A stretch of 36,733 nt of DNA, from the NCBI GenBank assembly GCA_018266765.1, contig JAFDZU010000050.1:36008-72740 (forward strand), written 5' to 3'. This document shows positions 28,101 through 35,306 of the stretch, piece after piece. Within the stretch, counting starts at the first letter, position 1, and each line of letters opens with the position of its first letter. The DNA is from Bacteroidota bacterium (lineage in GTDB: Bacteria; Bacteroidota; Ignavibacteria; Kapaibacteriales; UBA961). A model generated the notes under the pieces. It was not told the DNA's origin and ran no database searches. It saw only the letters and a list, made by a program, of their open reading frames with translations. A program made the position numbers and the translations under genes.

Positions 28101-28240
28101 GGTTTCGTAGTTTGAGCATCAGCATAGTTCAATTGTAAACCTATCAAAGCAATTAACACAAATAGTTGAGTTATTACGGCTTTGAGGTAAATAAATACAA
28201 TTTTACTACTAAATAGAAACAATGCTCTTTTGTAATACAT
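25115..28240 (-). CDS. Kelch-repeat / anchor-D / cohesin-like surface protein with T9SS-like C-terminus
   Basis: This 1041-residue exported protein has a hydrophobic N-terminal signal (ends near YADAQ). Residues about 45-400 form Kelch-type blades with repeated GG-motifs (VLVCGGISNSG, IVFAIGGFSGS, YVIISGGR). From about 412 ASPM/SPD-2/Hydin repeats run to about 800 (DVDFGQEEIGRESQ; DFGTRRVLTDTTI). A cohesin-like beta sandwich occupies about 821-940 (ASLGEKVTIIVRR, LNLLYNGSVLIPR). The final ~75 residues resemble the T9SS type A domain (VTLHIIAPSF, NVLGEVVAVK, SNGVYFCEL). It starts 7 nt after the preceding gene's stop, with a GAGGA ribosome site. A scaffold or adhesin role is inferred from the domain set only. 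Confidence 0.8.
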   Translation of the reverse strand: MYYKRALFLFSSKIVFIYLKAVITQLFVLIALIGLQLNYADAQTTKPEWRFTSPLPISLTGHKSITLHTGEVLVCGGISNSGNSTTSSFIYSNGTWSQTANQLQFPRAYHSLVAVRNQNSESIVFAIGGFSGSTGNYSSQPSVEVLQYNSISKSWSWRMIGNLPAAVGNCASAYNKKGYVIISGGRIQNSGAINSGTPTSISARINISTFAIERIGDMATPRSEHATLMLNGAKNDSTVLTASGELNNTSATELLNITAWDARANPPAFMQRFAANFTDGSEVARMVGGIDTTGFPTNRGEWYDTKSGWRPMPRMQTPRAKSFITQIAGIRDTTKSFLLVAGQSTNGTTPKTEIFSQPDNNNPNGSWIPFGDLKVSASERTVAIDADNLPLVTGGISQNLTITQCEQYQPFSANDVDFGQEEIGRESQRLIVKVTNNWLLPVQLRTIRIPNSAEFRLVNSRDSVSIAPNNSLDIEVRFRPNTIGKRSAYLYFNAGSLIDSVLISGEGIKSTISVLTNSKDFGTRRVLTDTTICFQAIKNEGKDTTVIDSIEIDPSGSFTIVSPIGRVRVPPDSTLNICVKFSPKSRQIFGAGAIIHISDKAFPISLIGSGIRAFITTTSQTACDTVIIAPGDTLVYQLVVTNNSDLNVIIDSTIIQTSLAGTFRIKNTSRFPLLMKPKDNEIIEIIFKPQREAQERGTVRFVNNGDTICLANLCFVPRNRSININIPQSQQFTLCEGDSLQLPIVLENPSNFDNLRIDSIYVQNMNGYSVGNVSKTLLPHQTTPATIVFIPSQNGVQQATIVVLTNQGFSQSTVSINVLPSMKFSIDNVNASLGEKVTIIVRRSDIISSTNSTILNLLYNGSVLIPRAIVNISGKNYINTASSTVSNSFGKSVLSLLWNSHPTLPDSVFGIECDVLRGNDIQTSLSLQSGSGNSVCVQQTFGNLVIGNMCGGRSALVSGKGAVVLFATPLPIIEDVTLHIIAPSFSNSIIQIRNVLGEVVAVKNAESIIKMNMQSFSNGVYFCELIMDGISVLSVPITIIH

Positions 28241-28247
28241 AGCATCC

Positions 28248-31200
28248 TCAACGTATTACCGTCATTAGAGTAGAAAATTGAGAACTACCGGAAACTACCC
28301 TTACTAAGTATGTACCTTGTTCAAGATTTGAAAGTTCTAGTTGAACTGAATTGACTCCTGTTTGCATGATTCCACCTTCAAATTGCAGTCTATTTCTTCC
28401 TAATAAATCAACAACATTGATAATTACTTTTCCACTTAGTACTTGATTAAAATGAATAGTTGCCATATCATCTGTCGGATTAGGTACAATTTCAATAGAT
28501 GAATTATCCACCAAATGATACTCTTCTTGCACACCAAGTACTAATTGAGGAAACTTTGCCCAACATCCGGTTGCTTGATTTGCACCATTTGTTTGTATTG
28601 AAAATGTTTTTGATGATGGATTTTCGACTGTTAGCTGAATACCGGTTGCATCAGCTGAAGTCGTTGCATAAATAGAATCTTTACCTGTTTCATCTGTAAC
28701 TTTTATAGTATAAAAACTTGCGTTCGGATCGGCAGATTTTACCCAATTCAAATTTACAATATTTTTAGTTGTATATGTTCCTTTCCCATTAGAAGGAGCA
28801 ACAAGTCCTACTTTTGGATTTGTTAAATATGTTGAAGAATACACGAAGTTTGTAGCTCGGTCTCCGTCCCAACGAACAGCATATATATAATATCCACATT
28901 CTTTGAGTGAGTCTGTCAATGTATAAGAGAACGAACCTGTTTTTTCGTCAACTGTTCCAATACGATAACCGTCATTACCTTTATCGTCTGTGTCTATATA
29001 AAATTCTATAATTGACTTATCTGAAGCTTTAGAATTATCCCAATTACAAAATACCGTTCTTACTATTTGATTTGAGGTAAAACTAAATTCAGTACGAGGT
29101 TTTATTATTGACCATATATGAATTGAATCTCCATTTTTCTTTCCAATTACTCCAAGTTTCCAGTCGCCGAGCTCCGGATTTTTTAGTACCCAAAGACCGA
29201 CATCGGCGGTAGAAGCAGCAGGTGAGAAAATAACCAATGAATCTGAAGTTGTTGAAGTAAAAATTTTTTGTGAAGGAGAAATAAGCACTGTAAGTGGCTG
29301 AACATCTGCTTTAATTTCTACATAAGCATAATTAGTAGGTACATTTATAGTAAATGGAACATATGTAGTATCGCTTGCTTGTTTTTTGTTCCCATTTGTC
29401 TTGAAGGCAATACCACCCAGATTTTTTACATTTCCACTCTGAATACCGATAAATTGTCTGGTCTCAGTAAATGGACTTTTGCTGACATCAATCCACGCCC
29501 CCCAGGTACCAAGCCAACCCAAATCTAAATCAAACGATCCTTGTGTATTACGTATCATCATCTGTCCCGATGTTACTTTTAAAGGTAGTCCGAGTTTAGA
29601 GTTTATTAACTGAAATGCGGGATGATTCTTGAATAAATCAGGGATATAAATATCACCACGAATAGAGCCGGATAAAACAAATTGAGGAAGAACATTAGCC
29701 GAACCGTTTATAGTACCACTTATCAAAAATTTATCTCCTCCCAATTGCCCCACATCAATTCCTAAATTGTTTAACCCAAGATAAATAAGTGGTTGATAAA
29801 AGTTCAAAGCAAGCGAAAATCCACCCCGTAATTGCGCTCCCCAAATATCAATTTTTCCAAAAAATCTAATTTTTCCATCAACAGTAAATTCTCCAAATTC
29901 ATTCCCTTGTAAAGTTCCTTCTGCTTCGAATATTTGCCATCCTGGAGCATCACCAATTGCATCTTTAACAAACCTAAAAGCACCAATTTGATTCCAATCA
30001 TCTCGGTTTGCAAAGAACATAGTTCCTCTGAGTGTTTTAGGACCGGTTTGCCAATTACTCATTTCTAGTTCGACTCCTCGCCATAATGCTACGTGCGCTG
30101 GCGGAGGTTCTGGTATGGGTACTGGTATCCCACCTGAACCAAGTTTTGCAAGAATTTTAAATTGTTCAATTCCGTTGTCAATGAAAGTACATCCTGCTCC
30201 TATATCTGAAAATAAAGGAGCTTTTAACAAAATATCAAAAGAAAACTTCTTGTTTGGTTTTTCGTAAGCAATTGTCATGTTTTTAATACACCAATCTTTT
30301 GATTTAGGAATTCCAACATTATTGACCTGTAAGCTAGGTGGTAATTCCCATCCTGATGATGATATTTTTACATCTTTAAAGACAATTCCTCCAGTATTAT
30401 CAGATGGATGAAAAAGTATATCACAACCGTCAGAAAATGTCTTGAAGATAAGTCTTATGTCAAAAAGTACTCCCGTTGGTGCATTGGCATCCCCTTCTAA
30501 TCGTAACCTGTCTATAAATGGAGCTATCCCGGCAAGATATAATGGAGCACTTTCACTAACAGACCAGGGAGTAGGTAACTCTAAATTTTCTTTTAGATTA
30601 ATCGTTCTATTTACTCCAGAAGATATTACAACTCCATTTGTTACACAAGCACCTAAAAAATTAAATGAGGACTTACCTGGGGTTGTATCAATTATAAATG
30701 ATGCTCCTTTAAATTTTATTGCTTCACCAATCATTACCTCTTCTCCACCATCTAACGCGATTTTACCATCACTCAGTCCTTTAAAAGAAGCTTTTTTATC
30801 ACTTACCTTAACAGTGAAAATATGGTTTCCTTTATAAAAATATTTCCATTCTCTTCGTGGTACTTCTATTTCAAATGTATTACTTTTTACTTCTCCAATT
30901 TTTCCTACATCTAATGTCAAATCAATAGTTTCTCCTAGATTTAGTTCGCTTGTAATTTGTTGTCCTTGTTTACCTGCATTTACGACCGACAAACTTTTAG
31001 TACCATCAGCAGTCTTTTCATAATAGCGAAATTGAAATTCAAAATCTTGAGTAACATTCGTACCATTAACGTCAACAGTTTTTACAAATCGTTTTGTAAA
31101 ATTCGCCCAAATAACTTGTGAAGGTTGTCCGTAATCTTTAATGGCTAAAACTGAGCTACAACCAATTTCAGTACATTCTCCCCTAAATTTATCGGAAGGA

Positions 31201-31826
31201 TTTCTACCTTTGTACACAGGAAAATCTGTTACAGTTTTTACTTTATAATAGTTAGCACCAAATGGAACATTAGCATTATGCCAATTATTGCCAAGTGGAT
31301 TGCATGGAAATTCAGGATTTGCCCAAGTCATTTTATCAATAGTCATTCTAACTAATCCGGTATTGAAATAATACCATGCGGCATCTTTGTATTTGCTAAT
31401 ATTTAGTGAAACAGCGCTGATATTCCCATCACTACCTTCTATTGAGAGTGTTATTGTGCTCGTAAATTTATCTTGTTTTCCAAGGCGTATGAGTGTTTTT
31501 TCATCTTCCCATAGTATCGTTTTCTGACCATCTCCAACTACTAAACCTACATCTCCTGAAAGTTCAGATGCAATGGGACGTTCACTGAAATTGACATTCC
31601 CCTTACACTCAGCCAACAGTTTAACAATTGATCCTTTTGGGTCAAAATCTTTTGCTGTGTAGGTAATTTTAACATATTGACTTTCTGTTTCATCATTATG
31701 TTTTAAAACTTCAATTTTTATATCAGAAATAGTTGGGTCAGCGGCAAATACTGATATTGATGACAACAGTAATAAAAACAGTACAGTACTAAACAGAAAT
31801 CGAAAATTTGTACAATTGAATCTCAT
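28248..31826 (-). CDS. first gene of surface operon: T9SS cargo with unrecognised core
   Basis: This 1192-residue protein has a clear signal peptide (ends VFAAD) and a good ribosome site (GGAGG 6 nt before the ATG). The N-terminal ~130 residues have a beta-sandwich look (ISDIKIEVLKHNDETES..., TYTAKDFDPKG). A Pro-rich hinge (GGIPVPIPEPPPAHV) lies near residue 570. The region after it repeats strands of the type 'TVDGKIRFFGKIDIWGAQLRGGF' and 'ISGTINGSANVLPQFVLSGSIRGDIY', suggesting a long beta structure. A fibronectin-like segment (VGLVAPSNGKGTYTTKNIVNLNW) precedes the T9SS type A domain (IEIVPNPTDDMATIHF ... EQGTYLVRV). The core is not recognised. Being promoter-proximal, it sets the operon start. 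Confidence 0.8.
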   Translation of the reverse strand: MRFNCTNFRFLFSTVLFLLLLSSISVFAADPTISDIKIEVLKHNDETESQYVKITYTAKDFDPKGSIVKLLAECKGNVNFSERPIASELSGDVGLVVGDGQKTILWEDEKTLIRLGKQDKFTSTITLSIEGSDGNISAVSLNISKYKDAAWYYFNTGLVRMTIDKMTWANPEFPCNPLGNNWHNANVPFGANYYKVKTVTDFPVYKGRNPSDKFRGECTEIGCSSVLAIKDYGQPSQVIWANFTKRFVKTVDVNGTNVTQDFEFQFRYYEKTADGTKSLSVVNAGKQGQQITSELNLGETIDLTLDVGKIGEVKSNTFEIEVPRREWKYFYKGNHIFTVKVSDKKASFKGLSDGKIALDGGEEVMIGEAIKFKGASFIIDTTPGKSSFNFLGACVTNGVVISSGVNRTINLKENLELPTPWSVSESAPLYLAGIAPFIDRLRLEGDANAPTGVLFDIRLIFKTFSDGCDILFHPSDNTGGIVFKDVKISSSGWELPPSLQVNNVGIPKSKDWCIKNMTIAYEKPNKKFSFDILLKAPLFSDIGAGCTFIDNGIEQFKILAKLGSGGIPVPIPEPPPAHVALWRGVELEMSNWQTGPKTLRGTMFFANRDDWNQIGAFRFVKDAIGDAPGWQIFEAEGTLQGNEFGEFTVDGKIRFFGKIDIWGAQLRGGFSLALNFYQPLIYLGLNNLGIDVGQLGGDKFLISGTINGSANVLPQFVLSGSIRGDIYIPDLFKNHPAFQLINSKLGLPLKVTSGQMMIRNTQGSFDLDLGWLGTWGAWIDVSKSPFTETRQFIGIQSGNVKNLGGIAFKTNGNKKQASDTTYVPFTINVPTNYAYVEIKADVQPLTVLISPSQKIFTSTTSDSLVIFSPAASTADVGLWVLKNPELGDWKLGVIGKKNGDSIHIWSIIKPRTEFSFTSNQIVRTVFCNWDNSKASDKSIIEFYIDTDDKGNDGYRIGTVDEKTGSFSYTLTDSLKECGYYIYAVRWDGDRATNFVYSSTYLTNPKVGLVAPSNGKGTYTTKNIVNLNWVKSADPNASFYTIKVTDETGKDSIYATTSADATGIQLTVENPSSKTFSIQTNGANQATGCWAKFPQLVLGVQEEYHLVDNSSIEIVPNPTDDMATIHFNQVLSGKVIINVVDLLGRNRLQFEGGIMQTGVNSVQLELSNLEQGTYLVRVVSGSSQFSTLMTVIR

Positions 31827-32154
31827 AAAACCTCCAAAAAATAAAATAACGACTGAAAACTAACAGTTTACAACAATTTAATTTTACTATTTATCTTACT
31901 TTATGACAATAAGTATCTTCAATTAATTAAAATACTTATCTCGAATGTGACTATTTATATGCGCCATACTTTCGACAAAGCTGAATGGTGATTACTATTG
32001 GTATAGATTTATTGAGTGGATGTACTGAATTAATATATTTAAAATATTGATTTGTAAATCTACAAAAATTAAATAAAATATCCATTAAAAATTCTTTTTA
32101 CTACTTAAAACTCTATGTATTAAGGCAAAATTCAAAGGTAGTTTTTTTCAATTC
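31827..32154. other. 328-bp non-coding region upstream of the surface operon
   Basis: No coding frame, tRNA or strong terminator is seen. The region is very AT-rich. Near the right side, TTTGTA (32051-32056) and TACAAA (32061-32066) form a 6-bp hairpin with a 4-nt loop that could weakly terminate the PH-domain operon. The octamer TACCTTTG on the reverse strand (32140-32133) fits TAnnTTTG but lacks a -33 partner and lies about 300 nt from the ATG at 31826. The promoter of the operon is therefore not identified. Confidence 0.4.
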
Positions 32155-32877
32155 TCATACTACTGTTTTATGAAGAAGTATAGCTTCTTGCTCAATTTCA
32201 CGCAGTAGCATGATACGATTAGCATTTGCTTCTTCGGATTGTTTTGGCTCAATATCGTCGGGATCTCCCAAACCCGAATTCCGAAAAGTTCGGAGATTTT
32301 CTAAAATTTTATCGCGAATTTGTTGTGAGTTAATAATCCCTCGAAGTATTGCTTGATTTGGATTACTACCTTTACCATGTTTGCCTGTCCCTGCATTTCC
32401 TGCAGTTTCTATTTTGAGATTTGCAAATCCAAAATATCTTTCAAGTGGCCCTTGTGATACACTCACATTTTGAATATTTTGATACGAAACGGTTATTTCC
32501 CGTATTGTCCATGCTCCCTGACGTACAGTAACACTTGTATCGGTAATTATATACCAGCGAAGTTCATAATCTATACGCATAACCACAAATAATACTACTG
32601 CTTTAACAAATGCAAACATTACAACAGGTATTGCCAACCACATAAATAAAGGTGAAGCAACTAATATGACAATGATTCCAATACTAATACTTAAAACCCA
32701 AGTAATCGCATATATTAACCATCCAAGTAACAGATAACTCCAATATGAATTATCTGCACGAAGCACACGAAGATATTTATCATTTTCATGCCCATTAGGG
32801 ATTTTTGGACTCGTTGATTCAATTTTTAAATAAGGAAAAACAAGGTTTTTCACATATTCTACAAAAGAATTAAGCAT
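32155..32877 (-). CDS. bacterial PH-domain membrane protein (second of a pair)
   Basis: This is a membrane protein of about 240 residues of the YdbS/YdbT bPH2 type: paired hydrophobic helices (LLLGWLIYAITWVLSISIG and MWLAIPVVMFAFVKAVVLFVV), followed by a bPH2 domain (RWYIITDTSVTVRQGAWTIREITVSYQNIQNVSV). The Gly/Asn-rich tail loop (NAGTGKHGKGSNP) and a charged C-terminus follow. I choose ATG 32877, since AAAGGA sits just upstream within the previous gene; an earlier in-frame ATG at 32892 overlaps that ribosome site. It overlaps the first PH gene by 8 nt, so both are translationally coupled. Function of the family in bacteria is poorly defined, probably envelope-related. Confidence 0.8.
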   Translation of the reverse strand: MLNSFVEYVKNLVFPYLKIESTSPKIPNGHENDKYLRVLRADNSYWSYLLLGWLIYAITWVLSISIGIIVILVASPLFMWLAIPVVMFAFVKAVVLFVVMRIDYELRWYIITDTSVTVRQGAWTIREITVSYQNIQNVSVSQGPLERYFGFANLKIETAGNAGTGKHGKGSNPNQAILRGIINSQQIRDKILENLRTFRNSGLGDPDDIEPKQSEEANANRIMLLREIEQEAILLHKTVV

Positions 32878-33424
32878 TGTTTTTCCTTTCAATTGTTATT
32901 CTAGTAGCATGAAGTTCATCTCGAATGGAAAGCAGCAGTTTTAATTCCTCTTCAGATGATTGAACAGAATTTGTAACCATCTGTTGTGTTTTAGTTTGAG
33001 AATGAACACCTCTCATTCTTGAATAAAGAAAATTACGAATCAATTCAAACTCCATCATACCTGAAATAGATTCTTCAGAATTCGCACTTCCCGAAGCTGT
33101 TTGAATTGCAACCGTTCCCAATCCGAGCCACCGTTCAAAAATATTACGAGTAACATGAATATCTTGAATACGTGAATAAGTTACATAACTTTCTCTCCGC
33201 CAAAATATCCCGTAAGCTATTGAAATTCCTTCAGCATCGAAGCGGTAGCGCAATGTATGATACCGGAAATACATGGGCAAAATCACAAACGGAAAAAATA
33301 CAAGACTTGTTAAAGCGTATATAATATAGAGTTTGAGTAAATTAGGGTGAGGATGCGACAGTTTGTAAACATTTTCTTCATTTATCGCCTCTAAATGGGC
33401 ATGGTTTTCTTGGGTAGAATTCAT
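32870..33424 (-). CDS. bacterial PH-domain membrane protein (first of a pair)
   Basis: This 184-residue protein has two adjacent membrane segments (LLKLYIIYALTSLVFFPFVIL and following) and then a bPH2 domain (LRYRFDAEGISIAYGIFWRRESYVTYSRIQDIHV). It resembles YdbS. A Glu- and Lys-rich C-terminal helix follows. The stop region overlaps the start of the second PH gene. Such pairs are widespread in bacteria and usually have no known substrate. It is divergent from the Tat-pirin gene, with a shared intergenic region carrying an 18-bp dyad. Confidence 0.82.
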   Translation of the reverse strand: MNSTQENHAHLEAINEENVYKLSHPHPNLLKLYIIYALTSLVFFPFVILPMYFRYHTLRYRFDAEGISIAYGIFWRRESYVTYSRIQDIHVTRNIFERWLGLGTVAIQTASGSANSEESISGMMEFELIRNFLYSRMRGVHSQTKTQQMVTNSVQSSEEELKLLLSIRDELHATRITIERKNNA

Positions 33425-33463
33425 ATTTCGTATTTTTAAATTAGATACAAATTTTTAAGTACC

Positions 33464-33481
33464 CTTACAATTTATTGTAAG
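33464..33481. promoter_or_regulatory. 18-bp dyad, putative operator
   Basis: CTTACAAT (33464-33471) is followed after TT by its exact reverse complement ATTGTAAG (33474-33481). The dyad is in the 82-bp divergent gap between the PH-domain operon and the pirin gene, 25 nt before the pirin ATG. Symmetry and place suit a regulator binding site. It has no T-tract and is not a terminator. Confidence 0.45.
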
Positions 33482-33506
33482 TATTTCAAATATAACTATT
33501 ACTTCT

Positions 33507-34481
33507 ATGAAACGTCGAGATTTTTTTAAGGGTTCTGCAATTGTTGGTGCGGCACTTTCTAGTCCTGTTTTATTACGAGCAAATTCGGGATTATTCAAAT
33601 CAGATTCAGAACGAAAAGTACATAGCGTACTTGTCGCAGATAAAACGATGGTTGGTACACTTCCTGTGCTAAGAGCTTTTGCCGGAGACCATACTGATTT
33701 TGTATCTCCCTTTGTTTTTTTTGATGAGTTTGGGCCTGTGAAGCTCGACCCAAAACATAAACCACTGAGAGTGGATGCACATCCTCATGCAGGAATTATT
33801 CCAACTACTTATTTTCTATCGGGTAGCGGACATCATCGTGATAGTTTAAATTATGATTTTCAAATTGGGCAAGGTGATTTTATGATGTTTAGCTCCGGTC
33901 GTGGTGCGATACATATGGAAGAAACGGGAACAATGCTGTATGATAATGGAGGAATTTATCATGGATTTCAAATTTGGCTGAATATGCCTGCAAAATATAA
34001 GTTTACCGCACCATCAACGGAAGTTTATCATCCTGAAACTATGGCAAAACTTGAAACGAGTACTTTTTCTGCCAATATAATACTCGGAGAATTATTTGGT
34101 GCTAAATCCAAAATTGAGATGCTCTCTCCTGCATTTTACTTTCATATTACTATGAAACCAAATTGCAAGCTGAGTATTCCAACCGATGAAACACATAATG
34201 CTTTTGTCTATATTATTAATGGAAATCTTGAAGTAGCAGGACAAAAGGAAGTCAAATCAAATCAAGTAATTCTCTACGAACGGGGCGAAAGCGATATAAA
34301 TCTTTTTAGTAAAGAGGGATCTGAAGTTTTGGTTCTTGGCGGGAAACCACTTAATGAACCGGTTTTTGCTTATGGCCCGTTTGTGATGAATAGCGAAGAA
34401 GAAATACGTCGCTGTTTTATAGATTATAGAACCGGAAAAATGGGTAATCCTGATGTTGTTAATTCATTGCCGAAAAATTAA
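33507..34481 (+). CDS. Tat-exported pirin-family protein
   Basis: This 324-residue protein is a bicupin of the pirin family. The N-terminus carries a twin-arginine signal (KRRDFFKGSAIVGAALSS), which suggests export in a folded, cofactor-loaded state; most pirins are cytosolic, so this is unusual. The metal ligands of human pirin (His56, His58, His101, Glu103) correspond to H92 and H94 in HPHAG and H136 and E138 in IHMEE, all present. The C-terminal pirin half (FAYGPFVMNSEEEIRRCF) is complete. Pirins bind iron and can act as quercetinases or redox sensors; the role here is unknown. It is preceded by the 18-bp dyad and has no clear Shine-Dalgarno. Confidence 0.88.
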   Translation: MKRRDFFKGSAIVGAALSSPVLLRANSGLFKSDSERKVHSVLVADKTMVGTLPVLRAFAGDHTDFVSPFVFFDEFGPVKLDPKHKPLRVDAHPHAGIIPTTYFLSGSGHHRDSLNYDFQIGQGDFMMFSSGRGAIHMEETGTMLYDNGGIYHGFQIWLNMPAKYKFTAPSTEVYHPETMAKLETSTFSANIILGELFGAKSKIEMLSPAFYFHITMKPNCKLSIPTDETHNAFVYIINGNLEVAGQKEVKSNQVILYERGESDINLFSKEGSEVLVLGGKPLNEPVFAYGPFVMNSEEEIRRCFIDYRTGKMGNPDVVNSLPKN

Positions 34482-34583
34482 ACTTATATTCAAAAGAAAA
34501 AATATTGCTATGAATTTTCAAAGAAGCTGTAATTATTGAAATTAACTTTATAAATTTCGTAAAAATCTCTTTTTATAATTGAT

Positions 34584-35210
34584 TTATGGCTCTTTTACTA
34601 ATCGAGCAGTTATATCTAAATTTATGGTAATGTGATTATTCACTTTTATCATACCTAAGAGTACTTCAGGTGGCTTCACATTATAATCAGTCATTCTTAC
34701 TTCTTTAACAGCAACGAATTGATACTTTCCGTTATCTATTTTTCGAACTTTCATATCCATTACGATTCGTTTGGTCACATTTGTAATCGTAAGATTTGCA
34801 ACTGTTTTTAATGTTTTCCAGTCATATTCTATATCATCGAACCGTACCGCCCCAAGTGTCATTGCTCCCAATAGATTAATTTTGATTATTGGATATTGAT
34901 CAGCATTCAAAGCATCGCGTAAATCAGAATTCATCTTTGGATTAGAACAATCTAGATTTTTTGTAAGAAGTTGAAGTGAAGCATTCGTCAGCCACATTGT
35001 ATCACTCGTTTCATTGAGAATAATCCCAACAGAAAGAGGGGTATATTTGTCTTTGCTATTACATTCAAAAGTATTGATATTACTGCTACCGTTGATAAAC
35101 AAACGGCTGTTGTCTTCGATATATGCTGTAATAACACTTCTCGAAGGAGTTTTGGTTGTGAAGCCAACCAATAAGAAACAAAACCAACTCAATGCAAGAA
35201 TCTTTTTCAT
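34584..35210 (-). CDS. YceI-family periplasmic lipid/isoprenoid-binding protein
   Basis: This 208-residue protein has an N-terminal export signal (LSWFCFLLVGFTTKT) and a YceI-like lipocalin barrel with family landmarks: SRLFINGSSNINTFECNS near the start and DYNVKPPEVLLGMIKVNNHITINLDITARL at the end. The family binds polyisoprenoids or other amphiphiles in the periplasm. It has an AAGGAG ribosome site 9 nt before ATG. It lies 96 nt downstream of the porin gene on the same strand, with a hairpin between the two. No cytochrome b561 partner is nearby. Confidence 0.85.
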   Translation of the reverse strand: MKKILALSWFCFLLVGFTTKTPSRSVITAYIEDNSRLFINGSSNINTFECNSKDKYTPLSVGIILNETSDTMWLTNASLQLLTKNLDCSNPKMNSDLRDALNADQYPIIKINLLGAMTLGAVRFDDIEYDWKTLKTVANLTITNVTKRIVMDMKVRKIDNGKYQFVAVKEVRMTDYNVKPPEVLLGMIKVNNHITINLDITARLVKEP

Positions 35211-35255
35211 TAATTATTTCTCCTTTAAACAAAAACAGTTATACTTTTTATAGAA

Positions 35256-35286
35256 AGGCATGGTACGGTAGTCCCGTACCATGCCT
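35256..35286 (-). terminator. hairpin between porin and yceI-like genes
   Basis: AGGCATGGTACGG (35256-35268) pairs perfectly with 35274-35286 around a 5-nt loop, a 13-bp stem. On the reverse strand it is followed by a short TTTCTAT run only, so it is a weak or partial terminator rather than a strict end. It may lower expression of the yceI-like gene relative to the porin, or protect the porin mRNA. Confidence 0.7.
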
Positions 35287-35306
35287 ATTTGTATGTCTAT
35301 AGTGTA

